A DNA stretch of 64,000 nt from Polynucleobacter sp. VK25 (GTDB taxonomy: Bacteria > Pseudomonadota > Gammaproteobacteria > Burkholderiales > Burkholderiaceae). The notes beneath the pieces were generated by a model. The model searched no databases. It saw only the letters and a program-made list of their open reading frames with translations, and was not told where the DNA came from. The position numbers were made by a program, and so were the translations under genes. The stretch covers positions 1,374,144-1,438,143 of the forward strand of contig NZ_CP061288.1 of the NCBI RefSeq assembly GCF_018687355.1, in the 5' to 3' direction. Shown piece by piece: positions 18,458 through 26,283 of this stretch (positions are counted from its first letter, which is position 1; each line of letters opens with the position of its first letter).

Positions 18458-19000
18458 ATGGCTCAAACACAGGCAACTTCAGCAACCCCGCTCACTGCAA
18501 TAGATCTCTATTGTAGGCAGGAGGCCGATACCGCATCCCTTGCCAAACAGCTGGCGGCCAGTTTTGAGAAATTTCTGACTCAGCAATCAGGCTCACATCT
18601 CAATATCTCTTTAGAGGGTGATCTGGGTGCTGGCAAAACGACGTTTGCGAGATACCTCATTCAAGCACTGGGACATGAGGGCAAAGTAAAGAGTCCTACC
18701 TATACTTTGTGTGAACCCTACCCGCTGCAATTAAAAGATCAAGCAATCACGGTTCACCATTTTGATTTATATCGCATGCGTGATCCATTGGAATGGCAAG
18801 AGGCTGGGTTTGCAGAACACTTTGATGTGCCTGGAATTTGCCTGATTGAATGGCCAGAGAAAGCGGAAGGCACTTTACCTGCTTTTGATATTCAGATTCA
18901 GTTGAACGCTGGTCCCGATGAGAATGAACGCAGCATCAAAATTATTGCCTTATCTCATCAGGGTAATAGCGCATTAGAAGATATTCGATCCAATCAGTAA
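18458..19000 (+). CDS. tsaE: tRNA threonylcarbamoyladenosine biosynthesis ATPase TsaE
   Basis: 180 residues. The P-loop GDLGAGKTT is at residues 54-62, followed by VKSPTYTL and HFDLYRM, both diagnostic of TsaE. It assists TsaBD in making t6A37. The stop overlaps the amidase start by one base (TAATG), and the tsaE-amiC pairing is widespread in proteobacteria. Confidence 0.95.
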   Translation: MAQTQATSATPLTAIDLYCRQEADTASLAKQLAASFEKFLTQQSGSHLNISLEGDLGAGKTTFARYLIQALGHEGKVKSPTYTLCEPYPLQLKDQAITVHHFDLYRMRDPLEWQEAGFAEHFDVPGICLIEWPEKAEGTLPAFDIQIQLNAGPDENERSIKIIALSHQGNSALEDIRSNQ

Positions 19001-20358
19001 TGAGCACTAACAAGATCAAGCCAAAGATCAACCTCTCAAAAAGACAAACACTTAAGACTTCAGCGAAGTTTTTGAGTTTTGCTTTATTGCTGACAGAGGT
19101 TGATATTGCTTGGGGTGCCAAGATATTGGGTGTACGTGTCTGGCCTTCTGAGGACTACACCCGCGTCACACTGGAATCCGATACTCCGCTACCAATTACA
19201 CAGCAGATCCTAACTAATCCAGATCGCTTGGTAGTGGATGTGCAAGGATTGGAACTTAATCCCACCCTCAAAGATTTAGTAGCCAAAGTAAAGCCAAATG
19301 ATCCGTATATCTCTCAGGTTCGGGTTGGGCAATTTCAGCCAGGCGTTGTGCGCTTGGTATTTGATCTAAAAGAACCGATTAAGCCGCAGCTCTTTACGCT
19401 CGATCCTATTGGTGAGTACAACTACCGTATGGTGTTTGACTTGTACCCCACTACACCACCAGATCCATTGATGGCTTTAGTGAGAAGCAGCGCTAAAAAA
19501 GAAAGTGCTCTCGAGAAATCCAACGAAGAGGTGGACCTCATTGCGCAGTTCGCTACCAAGAAAGAAAAAGAGCTCGCTAAAGTTCCAGCGGCACCAGTTG
19601 CACAGGCCATTCCAGATCCCAAGGAGTTGCCAGCCTCAGCCAAATATAAGCGCTTGATCACCATTGCGATTGATCCCGGCCATGGTGGTGAAGATCCAGG
19701 GGCCATTGGCGCTGCAGGCTCAAGAGAAAAGAATGTCGTGCTCGCGATTGCCAAGCGACTCAAAGATAAGATTGAAGGCGAAGCGTATATGCGCCCTTTC
19801 TTGACGAGAGATGGTGATTACTTTGTGCCACTACACGTCAGGGTACAAAAAGCACGGCGTGTTGAGGCTGATCTATTTGTATCCATTCATGCAGACGCCT
19901 TTATTGAAAGAAATGCCAAAGGTGCATCAGTGTTTGCACTATCTCAAATGGGAGCCAGTAGTACTACTGCCAGATGGATGGCCAATAAAGAAAATGCTTC
20001 AGACCTCATTGGCGGCATCAATATCAAGACGCAAGACAGGCAGGTTGCTAACTTACTATTGGATATGTCGACGACTGCTCAGATTAAAGACTCACTGCAG
20101 GTAGGAAACTCCATCTTGAAGCAAATTGGTGGATTTGCGCCCTTACACAAGCCCAAGGTTGAGCAAGCCAGTTTTGCAGTTTTGAAGGCCCCAGATATCC
20201 CCTCAATCCTGGTTGAGACCGCTTTTATTAGCAATCCACAGGAAGAGGCCAGGTTAAACGATGATGGCTACCAGGATCGTATTGCAGAGGCGATTTTGAG
20301 GGGAATTAAGGACTATTTTTCTAAAAATCCGCCAGTTGCCAGACGGGTAAATTCATAA
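19000..20358 (+). CDS. amiC: N-acetylmuramoyl-L-alanine amidase, AmiC type
   Basis: 452 residues. The signal region has SKRQTLKTSAKFLSFALLL, which resembles a Tat signal with KR instead of RR. The AMIN septal-targeting domain follows at about 40-140, then a charged linker, and the Amidase_3 zinc domain from about 215 with DPGHGGEDPGA (H228), the REKN glutamate, and SIHADAF. It splits peptidoglycan stem peptides for daughter-cell separation in the periplasm. Translation is coupled to tsaE. Confidence 0.93.
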   Translation: MSTNKIKPKINLSKRQTLKTSAKFLSFALLLTEVDIAWGAKILGVRVWPSEDYTRVTLESDTPLPITQQILTNPDRLVVDVQGLELNPTLKDLVAKVKPNDPYISQVRVGQFQPGVVRLVFDLKEPIKPQLFTLDPIGEYNYRMVFDLYPTTPPDPLMALVRSSAKKESALEKSNEEVDLIAQFATKKEKELAKVPAAPVAQAIPDPKELPASAKYKRLITIAIDPGHGGEDPGAIGAAGSREKNVVLAIAKRLKDKIEGEAYMRPFLTRDGDYFVPLHVRVQKARRVEADLFVSIHADAFIERNAKGASVFALSQMGASSTTARWMANKENASDLIGGINIKTQDRQVANLLLDMSTTAQIKDSLQVGNSILKQIGGFAPLHKPKVEQASFAVLKAPDIPSILVETAFISNPQEEARLNDDGYQDRIAEAILRGIKDYFSKNPPVARRVNS

Positions 20359-20426
20359 GCCACTTGTAACTACAAGGGCTGAGAGGTGGACCCCACAAAC
20401 CCAGGGAAGACCTGCAAACTTCTTGC

Positions 20427-20432
20427 TATAAT
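20427..20432 (+). promoter_or_regulatory. -10 element of the tRNA-Lys promoter
   Basis: A perfect TATAAT stands 13 bp before the tRNA 5' end, a normal place for a tRNA promoter. No convincing -35 box is visible at the usual spacing. Confidence 0.6.
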
Positions 20433-20445
20433 TTATGGCTTAACT

Positions 20446-20521
20446 GGGTCGGTAGCTCAGTCGGTAGAGCAGCGGACTTTTAATCCGTTGGTCGCGAGTT
20501 CGAATCTCGCCCGACCCACCA
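20446..20521 (+). tRNA. tRNA-Lys (UUU anticodon)
   Basis: 76 nt with encoded CCA. The acceptor arms GGGTCGG and CCGACCC pair fully, the D arm is GCTC/GAGC, the anticodon stem GCGGA/TCCGT has loop CTTTTAA with anticodon TTT, and the T arm is GCGAG/CTCGC with loop TTCGAAT. Its 3' 46 bases double as attL of the island that follows; the integration regenerated a complete gene. Confidence 0.98.
20476..20521 (+). repeat. attL: 46-bp tRNA-Lys 3' end direct repeat
   Basis: From the A before the anticodon loop through CCA this segment is identical to 28836-28881, with sequence diverging at once on both sides. This is the classic crossover repeat of a tyrosine-recombinase island in a tRNA gene. The integrase begins about 130 bp inside. 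Confidence 0.97.
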
Positions 20522-20535
20522 TAGCATAAGGCGAA

Positions 20536-20561
20536 GCGCACGAAAGTGCGCTTTTTCTTTT
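20536..20561 (+). terminator. Rho-independent terminator of tRNA-Lys, island-borne
   Basis: GCGCAC-GAAA-GTGCGC hairpin (20536-20551) followed by TTTTTCTTTT. It differs from the GCCACC/GGTGGC terminator that follows every displaced tRNA 3' end downstream, so the island has replaced the original terminator. Confidence 0.9.
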
Positions 20562-20563
20562 GG

Positions 20564-20585
20564 TACACACCAAATACACACCAAA
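20564..20585. repeat. Two abutting 11-bp repeats inside attL
   Basis: TACACACCAAA occurs twice head-to-tail, 43 bp inside attL and just before the integrase. The related 11-mer CAAATACACAC also occurs at 28768-28778 near attR. These are candidate arm-type binding sites for the integrase. Confidence 0.5.
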
Positions 20586-20648
20586 AATTGCTACTTGTCC
20601 TATTCCCAGCAAACGCTTATGCTGTATGGACTTGCTGGTTATTTGGGT

Positions 20649-21983
20649 ATGAGAGAAAAAAACGCTACCACTCACATTTTGATAGAACGGGAACTACGCA
20701 TTTACCAGCGTGAACGTAGTGCTGTGTGGCAGGTTGCGTTCAATGTAGACGGACGCTGGAACCGCACAAGCACCAATGAACGGGATTTAGCAAAAGCTAA
20801 AAAAGCCGCGCATGACATCCTCATTAAAGCAAACGTCAAAAAAGAACTGAATATCTCCCCTGTCACACGCAAGCTGAAGGATGTTGCTAATACAGTCCTT
20901 AAGCAACTGGAAGCTGACATTGAGGAAGGAACAGCAAAACCCGTCTACAAAGACTATGTCTCCGTTCTTAAGACTTATGTCATTCCAATACTGGGTAAGT
21001 TCAATGTCAACAACATTAAGCGTGAAGCATTGGATGAGTATGAGACTAAGCGTACAAAGAAGATGGGTAAACCAGCTACCTACAGCACACAGCTAACGCA
21101 TAACGCTGTACTCAACTTAATATTTGATGAGGCTGTACTACAGCGATTTATGACGGAACTTGACCGTCCCAAGCTAATTGCTAAAGGAAAAGTAAGTGAA
21201 CGCCGTCCAGCATTTGAATTGGATGAAATCCGTGCGCTAAAGGAACACTTCAATAATTGGATTGAACGTGCTGAAAACAAGGTAAGTAAAAATTTAAGAA
21301 TATTACTAAGAGAGTATGTATACGTATTGCTTGATACAGGCGCACGTCCTGGTAAGGAACTATTAAATTTGCGCTGGAAACAGGTACGCTATACACATAC
21401 TAATGACAGTGGTAGTCACGTTGAGATGAACGTGAATGGTAAGACTGGTAAGAGAAAGATTATTGGTTGGGATGACACCATTGACGTACTTAAAAGATTA
21501 CTTAAAGTACAAGGTTTAGGCGGTATAGAGGAAGTGACTGAAAGCAATCACAACGGTTACGTATTTAGAATGAAAGATGGAAAAGAACCTCAGTCTTTTC
21601 AAAAGCTATTTGAAACATTCCTTAGACAGCACAATCTACTCATAGATCCCAACACAGAACAGAAGCGCGTCTTCTACAGCCTGCGTCATACCTATGCTAC
21701 CTTTAAGTTAACGTATGACAAAACCCCCGTTTATACGCTTGCTGAACATATGGGTACAAGCGTAGCTATGATTGAAAAGCACTACGGACACTTAAAAGTG
21801 AAAGAAGCACTACCTCAATTAAAAGGGGAAACAACAAGAGGGTTGCTAAACAAGAAAGCAAGAAGCAATCCTACGTACAACCCCAAATCAGATGCGGAAG
21901 TAAAAGCAGAACTAAAAGCTAAGCGTAGCTTGGGTGGGAAGAAATCAGGTGAGACAAGAAGAAATAAAGCAAAAAGTCAATAA
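20649..21983 (+). CDS. Tyrosine recombinase / island integrase
   Basis: 444 residues from ATG 20649; earlier in-frame starts (TTG 20595, ATG 20619) lack a ribosome site. An N-terminal arm-binding region (YQRERSAVWQVAFNVDG), a core-binding SAM-like domain near residues 80-190, and the catalytic domain follow. The first Arg lies in DTGARPGKELLNLRW (R233); YSLRHTYAT carries the second Arg with Tyr in place of the usual first His, and EKHYGHL carries the nucleophile Tyr. A Lys-rich tail ends the protein. Its place beside attL makes it the enzyme for integration at tRNA-Lys. Confidence 0.93.
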   Translation: MREKNATTHILIERELRIYQRERSAVWQVAFNVDGRWNRTSTNERDLAKAKKAAHDILIKANVKKELNISPVTRKLKDVANTVLKQLEADIEEGTAKPVYKDYVSVLKTYVIPILGKFNVNNIKREALDEYETKRTKKMGKPATYSTQLTHNAVLNLIFDEAVLQRFMTELDRPKLIAKGKVSERRPAFELDEIRALKEHFNNWIERAENKVSKNLRILLREYVYVLLDTGARPGKELLNLRWKQVRYTHTNDSGSHVEMNVNGKTGKRKIIGWDDTIDVLKRLLKVQGLGGIEEVTESNHNGYVFRMKDGKEPQSFQKLFETFLRQHNLLIDPNTEQKRVFYSLRHTYATFKLTYDKTPVYTLAEHMGTSVAMIEKHYGHLKVKEALPQLKGETTRGLLNKKARSNPTYNPKSDAEVKAELKAKRSLGGKKSGETRRNKAKSQ

Positions 21984-22158
21984 ACCATTCTAGCTATACC
22001 TCTCATCACTATCTTCATAAAAATAAAAATACACATTGAAACCGCCAAATACCATACGATTTTGCGTCAAAACGCATATTTCATTTATCAAGCAAAGTAT
22101 GAGGGGGTTAGATTAAAAGTGGTGGGGGTAAGGTTTTGCGGTGTGTTTGAAAACTGCG
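21984..22158. other. Intergenic region between integrase and a minus-strand small-gene operon
   Basis: Contains a short hairpin TGCGT-CAAA-ACGCA (22063-22076) between convergent genes. Its U-run is poor on either strand, so it is at best a weak terminator. No coding potential was found. Confidence 0.4.
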
Positions 22159-22341
22159 CTACGGTTTTTTGTGGGTAGCATTAAAAATTTGTTGCTGTGC
22201 TTTGGTTATCTTCTGCCTGTCCTTCTCAGCTTTGTATGCTTGCTTAGCATTGTCTTTATTGCGCTTCAGACTGTACAGGCGGTACTGCTGTGGGTTCATA
22301 GGTTTAAGGGGTTTAATAGTTTGTATTTCATAGAAGCGCAT
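22159..22341 (-). CDS. Small basic protein of unknown function
   Basis: 60 residues, highly charged and probably helical (LKRNKDNAKQAYKAEKDRQKITKAQQQ). A purine-rich AAGGGGGG lies 14-19 bp before the ATG. It follows the 49-residue gene by 24 bp and closes a three-gene minus-strand operon. The same bases read as a hydrophobic frame on the plus strand, which has no ribosome site and is judged a shadow. No family recognised. Confidence 0.55.
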   Translation of the reverse strand: MRFYEIQTIKPLKPMNPQQYRLYSLKRNKDNAKQAYKAEKDRQKITKAQQQIFNATHKKP

Positions 22342-22365
22342 ACAAGTATTTAACCCCCCTTACCT

Positions 22366-22515
22366 TCATTCATCTACTTCTGTGTAGTTCAGCACACTAC
22401 CAACACCATACTGTGCTTCCCCTAACTGTTTAGCTAATAAAGCATTCTCAGCATAGATAAAGGTGTTAGCTGTTTGTAAAGCATTTATACGCACCCATAG
22501 TCTGTACTTCCTCAT
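22366..22515 (-). CDS. 49-residue unknown protein
   Basis: Starts MRKYRLWVRINALQTAN and ends NYTEVDE before TGA. Its ATG overlaps the TGA of the upstream 148-residue gene in the sequence ATGA, a strong sign of translational coupling. It is below common length cut-offs and easily missed. No family recognised; it has no signal peptide or membrane segment. Confidence 0.65.
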   Translation of the reverse strand: MRKYRLWVRINALQTANTFIYAENALLAKQLGEAQYGVGSVLNYTEVDE

Positions 22516-22958
22516 TTACCAAACCCTTCCCTTGTAGCTTTACTTACCTCTTCTATAGCTTCATCAAGCGCACCATTCAATACTTCAGTCTTTAATGCTT
22601 TTAACGTGCTAATCAGTTCATCACCATTGGTAAGTTCAATACAGTTGGCTTTTGTCTTCTTGTTTAGCGTGAGAGTTTTAGCGCCGTACTTAATAGCTAG
22701 ATTGATTTTCCCGCTATCACTAATCCAAAACCACTCTTTTACACGCTTTACTGCTTCAACAGTCATGCGTTCACCCGTTTGCTTATTTGTATAAGACTTT
22801 AAGCGTTTAGGCGCATAGGTATTACCAGCCTTCCTTGCTTCACATAACTCAATTTGTTCATGTAGCTTAGCAACCAACTTATTACGTCTGTGTACAACTG
22901 GACTTACTGTTAGATGACGCTTACCTACTACTAACTTCAAGTTACTTAACGTACTCAT
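22512..22958 (-). CDS. Unknown island protein, DUF6641-like
   Basis: 148 residues. The start MSTLSNLKLVVGKRHLTVSPVVHRRNKLVAKLHEQI, the middle WFWISDSGKINLAIKYGAKTL and the C-terminal acidic helix resemble, from memory, the DUF6641 proteins found on phages, plasmids and islands; function is unknown. AAAGGAG lies 7 bp before the ATG, a strong ribosome site. It heads the three-gene minus-strand operon with the two small genes that follow. Confidence 0.7.
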   Translation of the reverse strand: MSTLSNLKLVVGKRHLTVSPVVHRRNKLVAKLHEQIELCEARKAGNTYAPKRLKSYTNKQTGERMTVEAVKRVKEWFWISDSGKINLAIKYGAKTLTLNKKTKANCIELTNGDELISTLKALKTEVLNGALDEAIEEVSKATREGFGK

Positions 22959-23102
22959 TTAATACTCCTTTTATGTTGTTTGAGTACTAACTTTATTTTC
23001 ATCAAAGCTGGTTGGACAACCTGAATTTTCCAGTCATTTCCCATCAGAATGTAATAAATCCACAAATAGTCACTCTTTCATTTGGTTCTGCTAAATACTT
23101 TT

Positions 23103-23627
23103 ATGAAAGCAACAGCACAAGACATAAGAGACTTTTTGGATAAGCAAGCACAGCATATAACGCACTACTTGGTAGCACATAGCAACTACTCTGCCTATCA
23201 CAAAGATGCTAAAGATATAGAGAGAATGACATTCAACTTACGCAAAGACTTAAGGCACGCAAGAAACTGTTTCAACAAAGAATTATTTGGCAACGGCGCA
23301 AGACGCAAACCACAACTACTACAACCATTACTAATACCCACAATAGAAGGCACTACAAATACAGCAAATCCACAACTAACCATTCACTACAACATTTACT
23401 TAGGCAACTTACCAAAAATACTAACAACAGAAGATATAAAAACATTATGGACATATTGCTGGGTTGATAAGGCACAGCAAAAGAACGACATATACATTAC
23501 AGAACCGTTAGCTAACACTCAATCACAACTAATACATTACGGCACTAAAGAAACACAGTTTGGAAATCTAAGTTGTTGGGATTTTGAAAATACTCAAATA
23601 CCTTACAGCGCACTAAACGCTGACTAA
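23103..23627 (+). CDS. Unknown island protein
   Basis: 174 residues from ATG 23103; a TTG at 23082 would add seven. The first half is helical and charged (MKATAQDIRDFLDKQ, DIERMTFNLRKDLRHARNCFNKELFG). The second has TIHYNIYLGNLPKIL and a WTYCWVDKAQ segment. The IHYNIYL pattern faintly recalls inovirus/YagK-type replication-associated proteins, but no complete HUH motif is visible, so I assign no function. It is divergent from the small-gene operon and followed by a strong hairpin. Confidence 0.6.
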   Translation: MKATAQDIRDFLDKQAQHITHYLVAHSNYSAYHKDAKDIERMTFNLRKDLRHARNCFNKELFGNGARRKPQLLQPLLIPTIEGTTNTANPQLTIHYNIYLGNLPKILTTEDIKTLWTYCWVDKAQQKNDIYITEPLANTQSQLIHYGTKETQFGNLSCWDFENTQIPYSALNAD

Positions 23628-23701
23628 AGTTGCGTTAGGTGGTTGTTAGCTAAGCATTGGACGCAATGCTTAGTTATATGACTATGGTTTCAAATAATGA
23701 A

Positions 23702-23721
23702 AGTCTTACTTAAGTAATACT
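23702..23721. promoter_or_regulatory. Island palindrome copy 1
   Basis: AGTCTTACTTAAGTAATACT, a palindrome of form AGT-n-TTACTTAAGTAA-n-ACT followed by TTAAA. Copies 2 and 3 lie at 23937 and 28723. The form suits a homodimeric helix-turn-helix repressor. Confidence 0.6.
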
Positions 23722-23936
23722 TAAAGCAGTAAATCAACGCTACAAGCACTTAAAACAGAAAAGTGAGTAGCAATACAGCAGAAGCGCAATAAATCAGCGC
23801 ATAGGGCTTGTACGCAAGTCTTACAAAACTGTGGCACTTTGACTACAGATACTTAAATAGCTATATGTAAGGATTTAAGTAAAACCTTACATTTACGCAT
23901 CCATATGCCGTAACCACTTGATTTATGGAAAGAAAA

Positions 23937-23956
23937 AGTATTACTTAAGTAACACT
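23937..23956. promoter_or_regulatory. Island palindrome copy 2
   Basis: AGTATTACTTAAGTAACACT, the same palindrome as copy 1 with changes only at the two neutral positions, followed again by TTAAA. It ends 74 bp before the recombinase ATG and 17 bp before an upstream TTG, so binding should affect that gene. Confidence 0.65.
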
Positions 23957-24030
23957 TAAAAGAGGTAGGAATTTTGAAACTAAGAAAACATACTAATGAC
24001 ATACAAAACATTACATTTGAGGTGGAAACT

Positions 24031-24606
24031 ATGTCAAAGCAAGCAAAAACACTTACAGCAGAAGAATTACGCAGAGTTTTAGATTACACAGCTACACGTA
24101 AGCACAGCATACGTAATCGTGCTTTGGTGCTTATGTCTTTTTATAGCGGCTGTAGAGTTGGTGAGTTAAGTAGCTTAACTTACATTGATGTTGTAGATGA
24201 TGAAGGTAAGGTGCGCGATGAGATTAGACTCAAAGCTGAAAATACCAAAACCAAGGAAGCAAGGGTTGTTTTTGTTAACGCTAAACTAAAAAAAGAACTA
24301 CAGCAATACGTAAACTCATATAAACCAACTAATACACAGCTTAAGTTCTTCTACAGTCAAAAGCGAAATAGCAACGGTTACAACGCTAATACACTTACAC
24401 AGTTCTTCCACTACCTATATAAAAGGGCAGGCATATATGGGGCAAGTAGCCACAGTGGGCGCAGAACCTTTATTACCAACTTAGCAAGCAAAGGTGTTGG
24501 TGTAAGAGTAATAATGGGTTTGAGTGGACATAAAAATCTTGGTGTAGTTCAAAAATACATTGATGTGAATGATGATATGAAGCGTAAAGCAGTAGAGTTA
24601 GTTTGA
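24031..24606 (+). CDS. Second tyrosine recombinase, catalytic domain only
   Basis: 191 residues from ATG 24031 (GAGGTGG five bases before it); a TTG at 23974 would add 19. Only the catalytic domain is present: SGCRVGELSSL with the first Arg, TKTKEARVV with the Lys, SSHSGRRTF with HxxR, LSGHKNL, and the Tyr in VQKYID. It lacks the arm- and core-binding domains of the first integrase. Such short recombinases often resolve dimers, flip segments or act as accessory recombinases. Two island palindromes flank the upstream region. Confidence 0.85.
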   Translation: MSKQAKTLTAEELRRVLDYTATRKHSIRNRALVLMSFYSGCRVGELSSLTYIDVVDDEGKVRDEIRLKAENTKTKEARVVFVNAKLKKELQQYVNSYKPTNTQLKFFYSQKRNSNGYNANTLTQFFHYLYKRAGIYGASSHSGRRTFITNLASKGVGVRVIMGLSGHKNLGVVQKYIDVNDDMKRKAVELV

Positions 24607-24608
24607 TA

Positions 24609-25094
24609 TCAAAAGAAAGTAAAGAGTGTTTGCGTATCTAAGGAGTTGATTGCTTTATATCTAACATTATGTATGTTATCTAAGTCTGCTAAAGCGGCAG
24701 TATAAGCACCATCCTTTAGCAAAAGTGAACAAGCAACAATGCTTTCAATATCATCATAGTTGTCATAAGCATAGCGATATAAATCAAAATCTAATACATA
24801 GTCACACTTAACACCTAAAGCATCAGGGGAAGTATCAAAGTAATTTCTATCCTCATCTATATTCCACCAGTGTTGGATTATTTCCGTTGTATTAGTTAGT
24901 GGATTAAACGGATGTACTAACCATCCAGTCACACTTCTAACCCCATCCATATTCTCAGCATTATCTATAGCATTATCACTACAGTTGTTAGCTATTCCGC
25001 CACCTAATTGTTTAACGCTTACAACTTGAAGTTCTAGCTTTGTGTGAGGTTGCCTTGCTTTAATAAATTCTCTTGTAGCTTTATACATAGTCAT
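24609..25094 (-). CDS. Unknown acidic island protein
   Basis: 161 residues. Recognisable features are VKQLGGGIANNCSDNA, a WLVHPF/QHWWN segment and an Asp/Tyr-rich part (CDYVLDFDLYRYAYDNYDD). No signal peptide or membrane span. The stop lies 2 bp beyond the convergent recombinase stop. It diverges from the restriction endonuclease with about 76 bp of very A+T-rich shared promoter region. It may be an anti-restriction or phage-interaction factor, but this is only positional. Confidence 0.6.
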   Translation of the reverse strand: MTMYKATREFIKARQPHTKLELQVVSVKQLGGGIANNCSDNAIDNAENMDGVRSVTGWLVHPFNPLTNTTEIIQHWWNIDEDRNYFDTSPDALGVKCDYVLDFDLYRYAYDNYDDIESIVACSLLLKDGAYTAALADLDNIHNVRYKAINSLDTQTLFTFF

Positions 25095-25170
25095 CCTAAA
25101 AGTAATAAATTTATCAATATTGCCAAATATAGAATAAGATAAACAATATCAATATTCCTTGTAAAGCAAT

Positions 25171-26283
25171 ATGTCATCCATTGATTTAGAAAAAGTACAT
25201 CAGATTCTTTCTTTAGCAGTACAGAAAGGCAATCAAATTTTACAAACAGACAAGGCTCCCACGTACGGAGATTCTCTTGTTTGTGAAAACTTCTTAGTTT
25301 CTTTATTACAAGATGCTTGTACTACATTAGGGTTAGATAGAACTTTAATTTCACATCACGGCGGACATTCGTTTCCAGATGTTACTTTGCGCAACACTCA
25401 TTACGGCATTGAAATTAAAGGGGCTAAGGCGCATAGATCCTTTAATGGCAACAGCGTTATTGCCAGCACGATGAAAACTGGTTTAAAGAAAGTTTTTTTA
25501 ATGTATTGGATTGGTGATGATAAAGAGGTTGGTTATCGTGACTACTTTGAGTGCGTTGCTACACCAGTTGTTACGCATTCACCACGCTTTCAATTAGATA
25601 TTGATTTAGAACCAAGTAAATCTATGTTTGGCAGTGGCGCTGATAAAGTAGGTTTAGTTGAAGACATTATTTTTAGTGGTAATAGTATTGATTCTGAAAA
25701 AATTATTCAATGGATGGCAAATAAAGCTAAGTCCAAAGGTGAGTCACCTTGGTGGATTGCTACGGATGATTCCGTGCCTGTTGGTTCAACTGGATTGAGT
25801 AAATTTTCAAACCTTAGTGCTGACAAGAGAAATAACTTTTTAAAAGAAGCATTCTTAGCATTTCCAAAAGTATTTGATAAAACATCACCCACTAAGTACA
25901 ACGGATTGTTTGAATGGGCTATACAAAAGAAATCAGTCTACACAACAAGGGATGATTATTCTGCGGGTGGCAAGATAGAGATTGTCCTTCCCCCCTTCTC
26001 ACACTCCCCAGTTTTAGTACCACAAGTAATTCAGGTGGCTACTGAGGCACTTGGGGATGGTAGCAAGATTTATATCAATGAACTAAACAATTCAGATATA
26101 AAAAAATACAGTAACACTCAATCATTTTTGGATGATTACAAGTCAGCTTTGAAAAACCATCTCAAACATATATATGAAGATGTAAAAGATAGCGATACAG
26201 GAAATATTGGTAGCAATGAATTTGCTTTGCTACTTGCTAACTATCTGATTTCTCAAATTGATCTTGATACCTTGATTGTTTAA
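25171..26283 (+). CDS. Type II restriction endonuclease, PD-(D/E)xK type
   Basis: 370 residues. SFPDVTL (P69-D70) followed by YGIEIKGAK (E81, K83) forms the PD...ExK nuclease motif, preceded by SLVCENFLVSLL with a possible additional acidic residue E39. It converges on a C5-cytosine methyltransferase with stop codons touching, a typical restriction-modification arrangement. The recognition site cannot be read; family assignment (for example ApaLI-like) would need a search. It should cleave unmethylated incoming DNA, giving the host phage protection and stabilising the island. Confidence 0.75.
   Translation: MSSIDLEKVHQILSLAVQKGNQILQTDKAPTYGDSLVCENFLVSLLQDACTTLGLDRTLISHHGGHSFPDVTLRNTHYGIEIKGAKAHRSFNGNSVIASTMKTGLKKVFLMYWIGDDKEVGYRDYFECVATPVVTHSPRFQLDIDLEPSKSMFGSGADKVGLVEDIIFSGNSIDSEKIIQWMANKAKSKGESPWWIATDDSVPVGSTGLSKFSNLSADKRNNFLKEAFLAFPKVFDKTSPTKYNGLFEWAIQKKSVYTTRDDYSAGGKIEIVLPPFSHSPVLVPQVIQVATEALGDGSKIYINELNNSDIKKYSNTQSFLDDYKSALKNHLKHIYEDVKDSDTGNIGSNEFALLLANYLISQIDLDTLIV

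Larger units (their letters stand above)
23628..24030. other. Structured non-coding region before the second recombinase
   Basis: No gene found. It contains a perfect 10-bp stem with 4-nt loop (CTAAGCATTG/CAATGCTTAG, 23650-23673), a second inverted repeat ATGTAAGG/CCTTACAT (23865-23872 and 23885-23892), and two copies of a 20-bp palindrome at its ends. Candidates are an operator region, a small RNA or an excision/replication site. Confidence 0.5.

Noticed and set aside
20359..20426. Possible riboswitch-like leader before tRNA-Lys (CTGAGA-type motif)
   Set aside because: Contains GGCTGAGAGG but lacks the rest of a thiamine pyrophosphate riboswitch core and is followed by a tRNA, not a gene for thiamine metabolism.
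22141..22353. Plus-strand hydrophobic frame of 70 residues
   Set aside because: It is the complement of the better supported minus-strand small gene and has no ribosome site.
23103..23627. Rolling-circle replication initiator
   Set aside because: IHYNIYL recalls one HUH-like strand, but no second His pair or catalytic Tyr motif could be identified.
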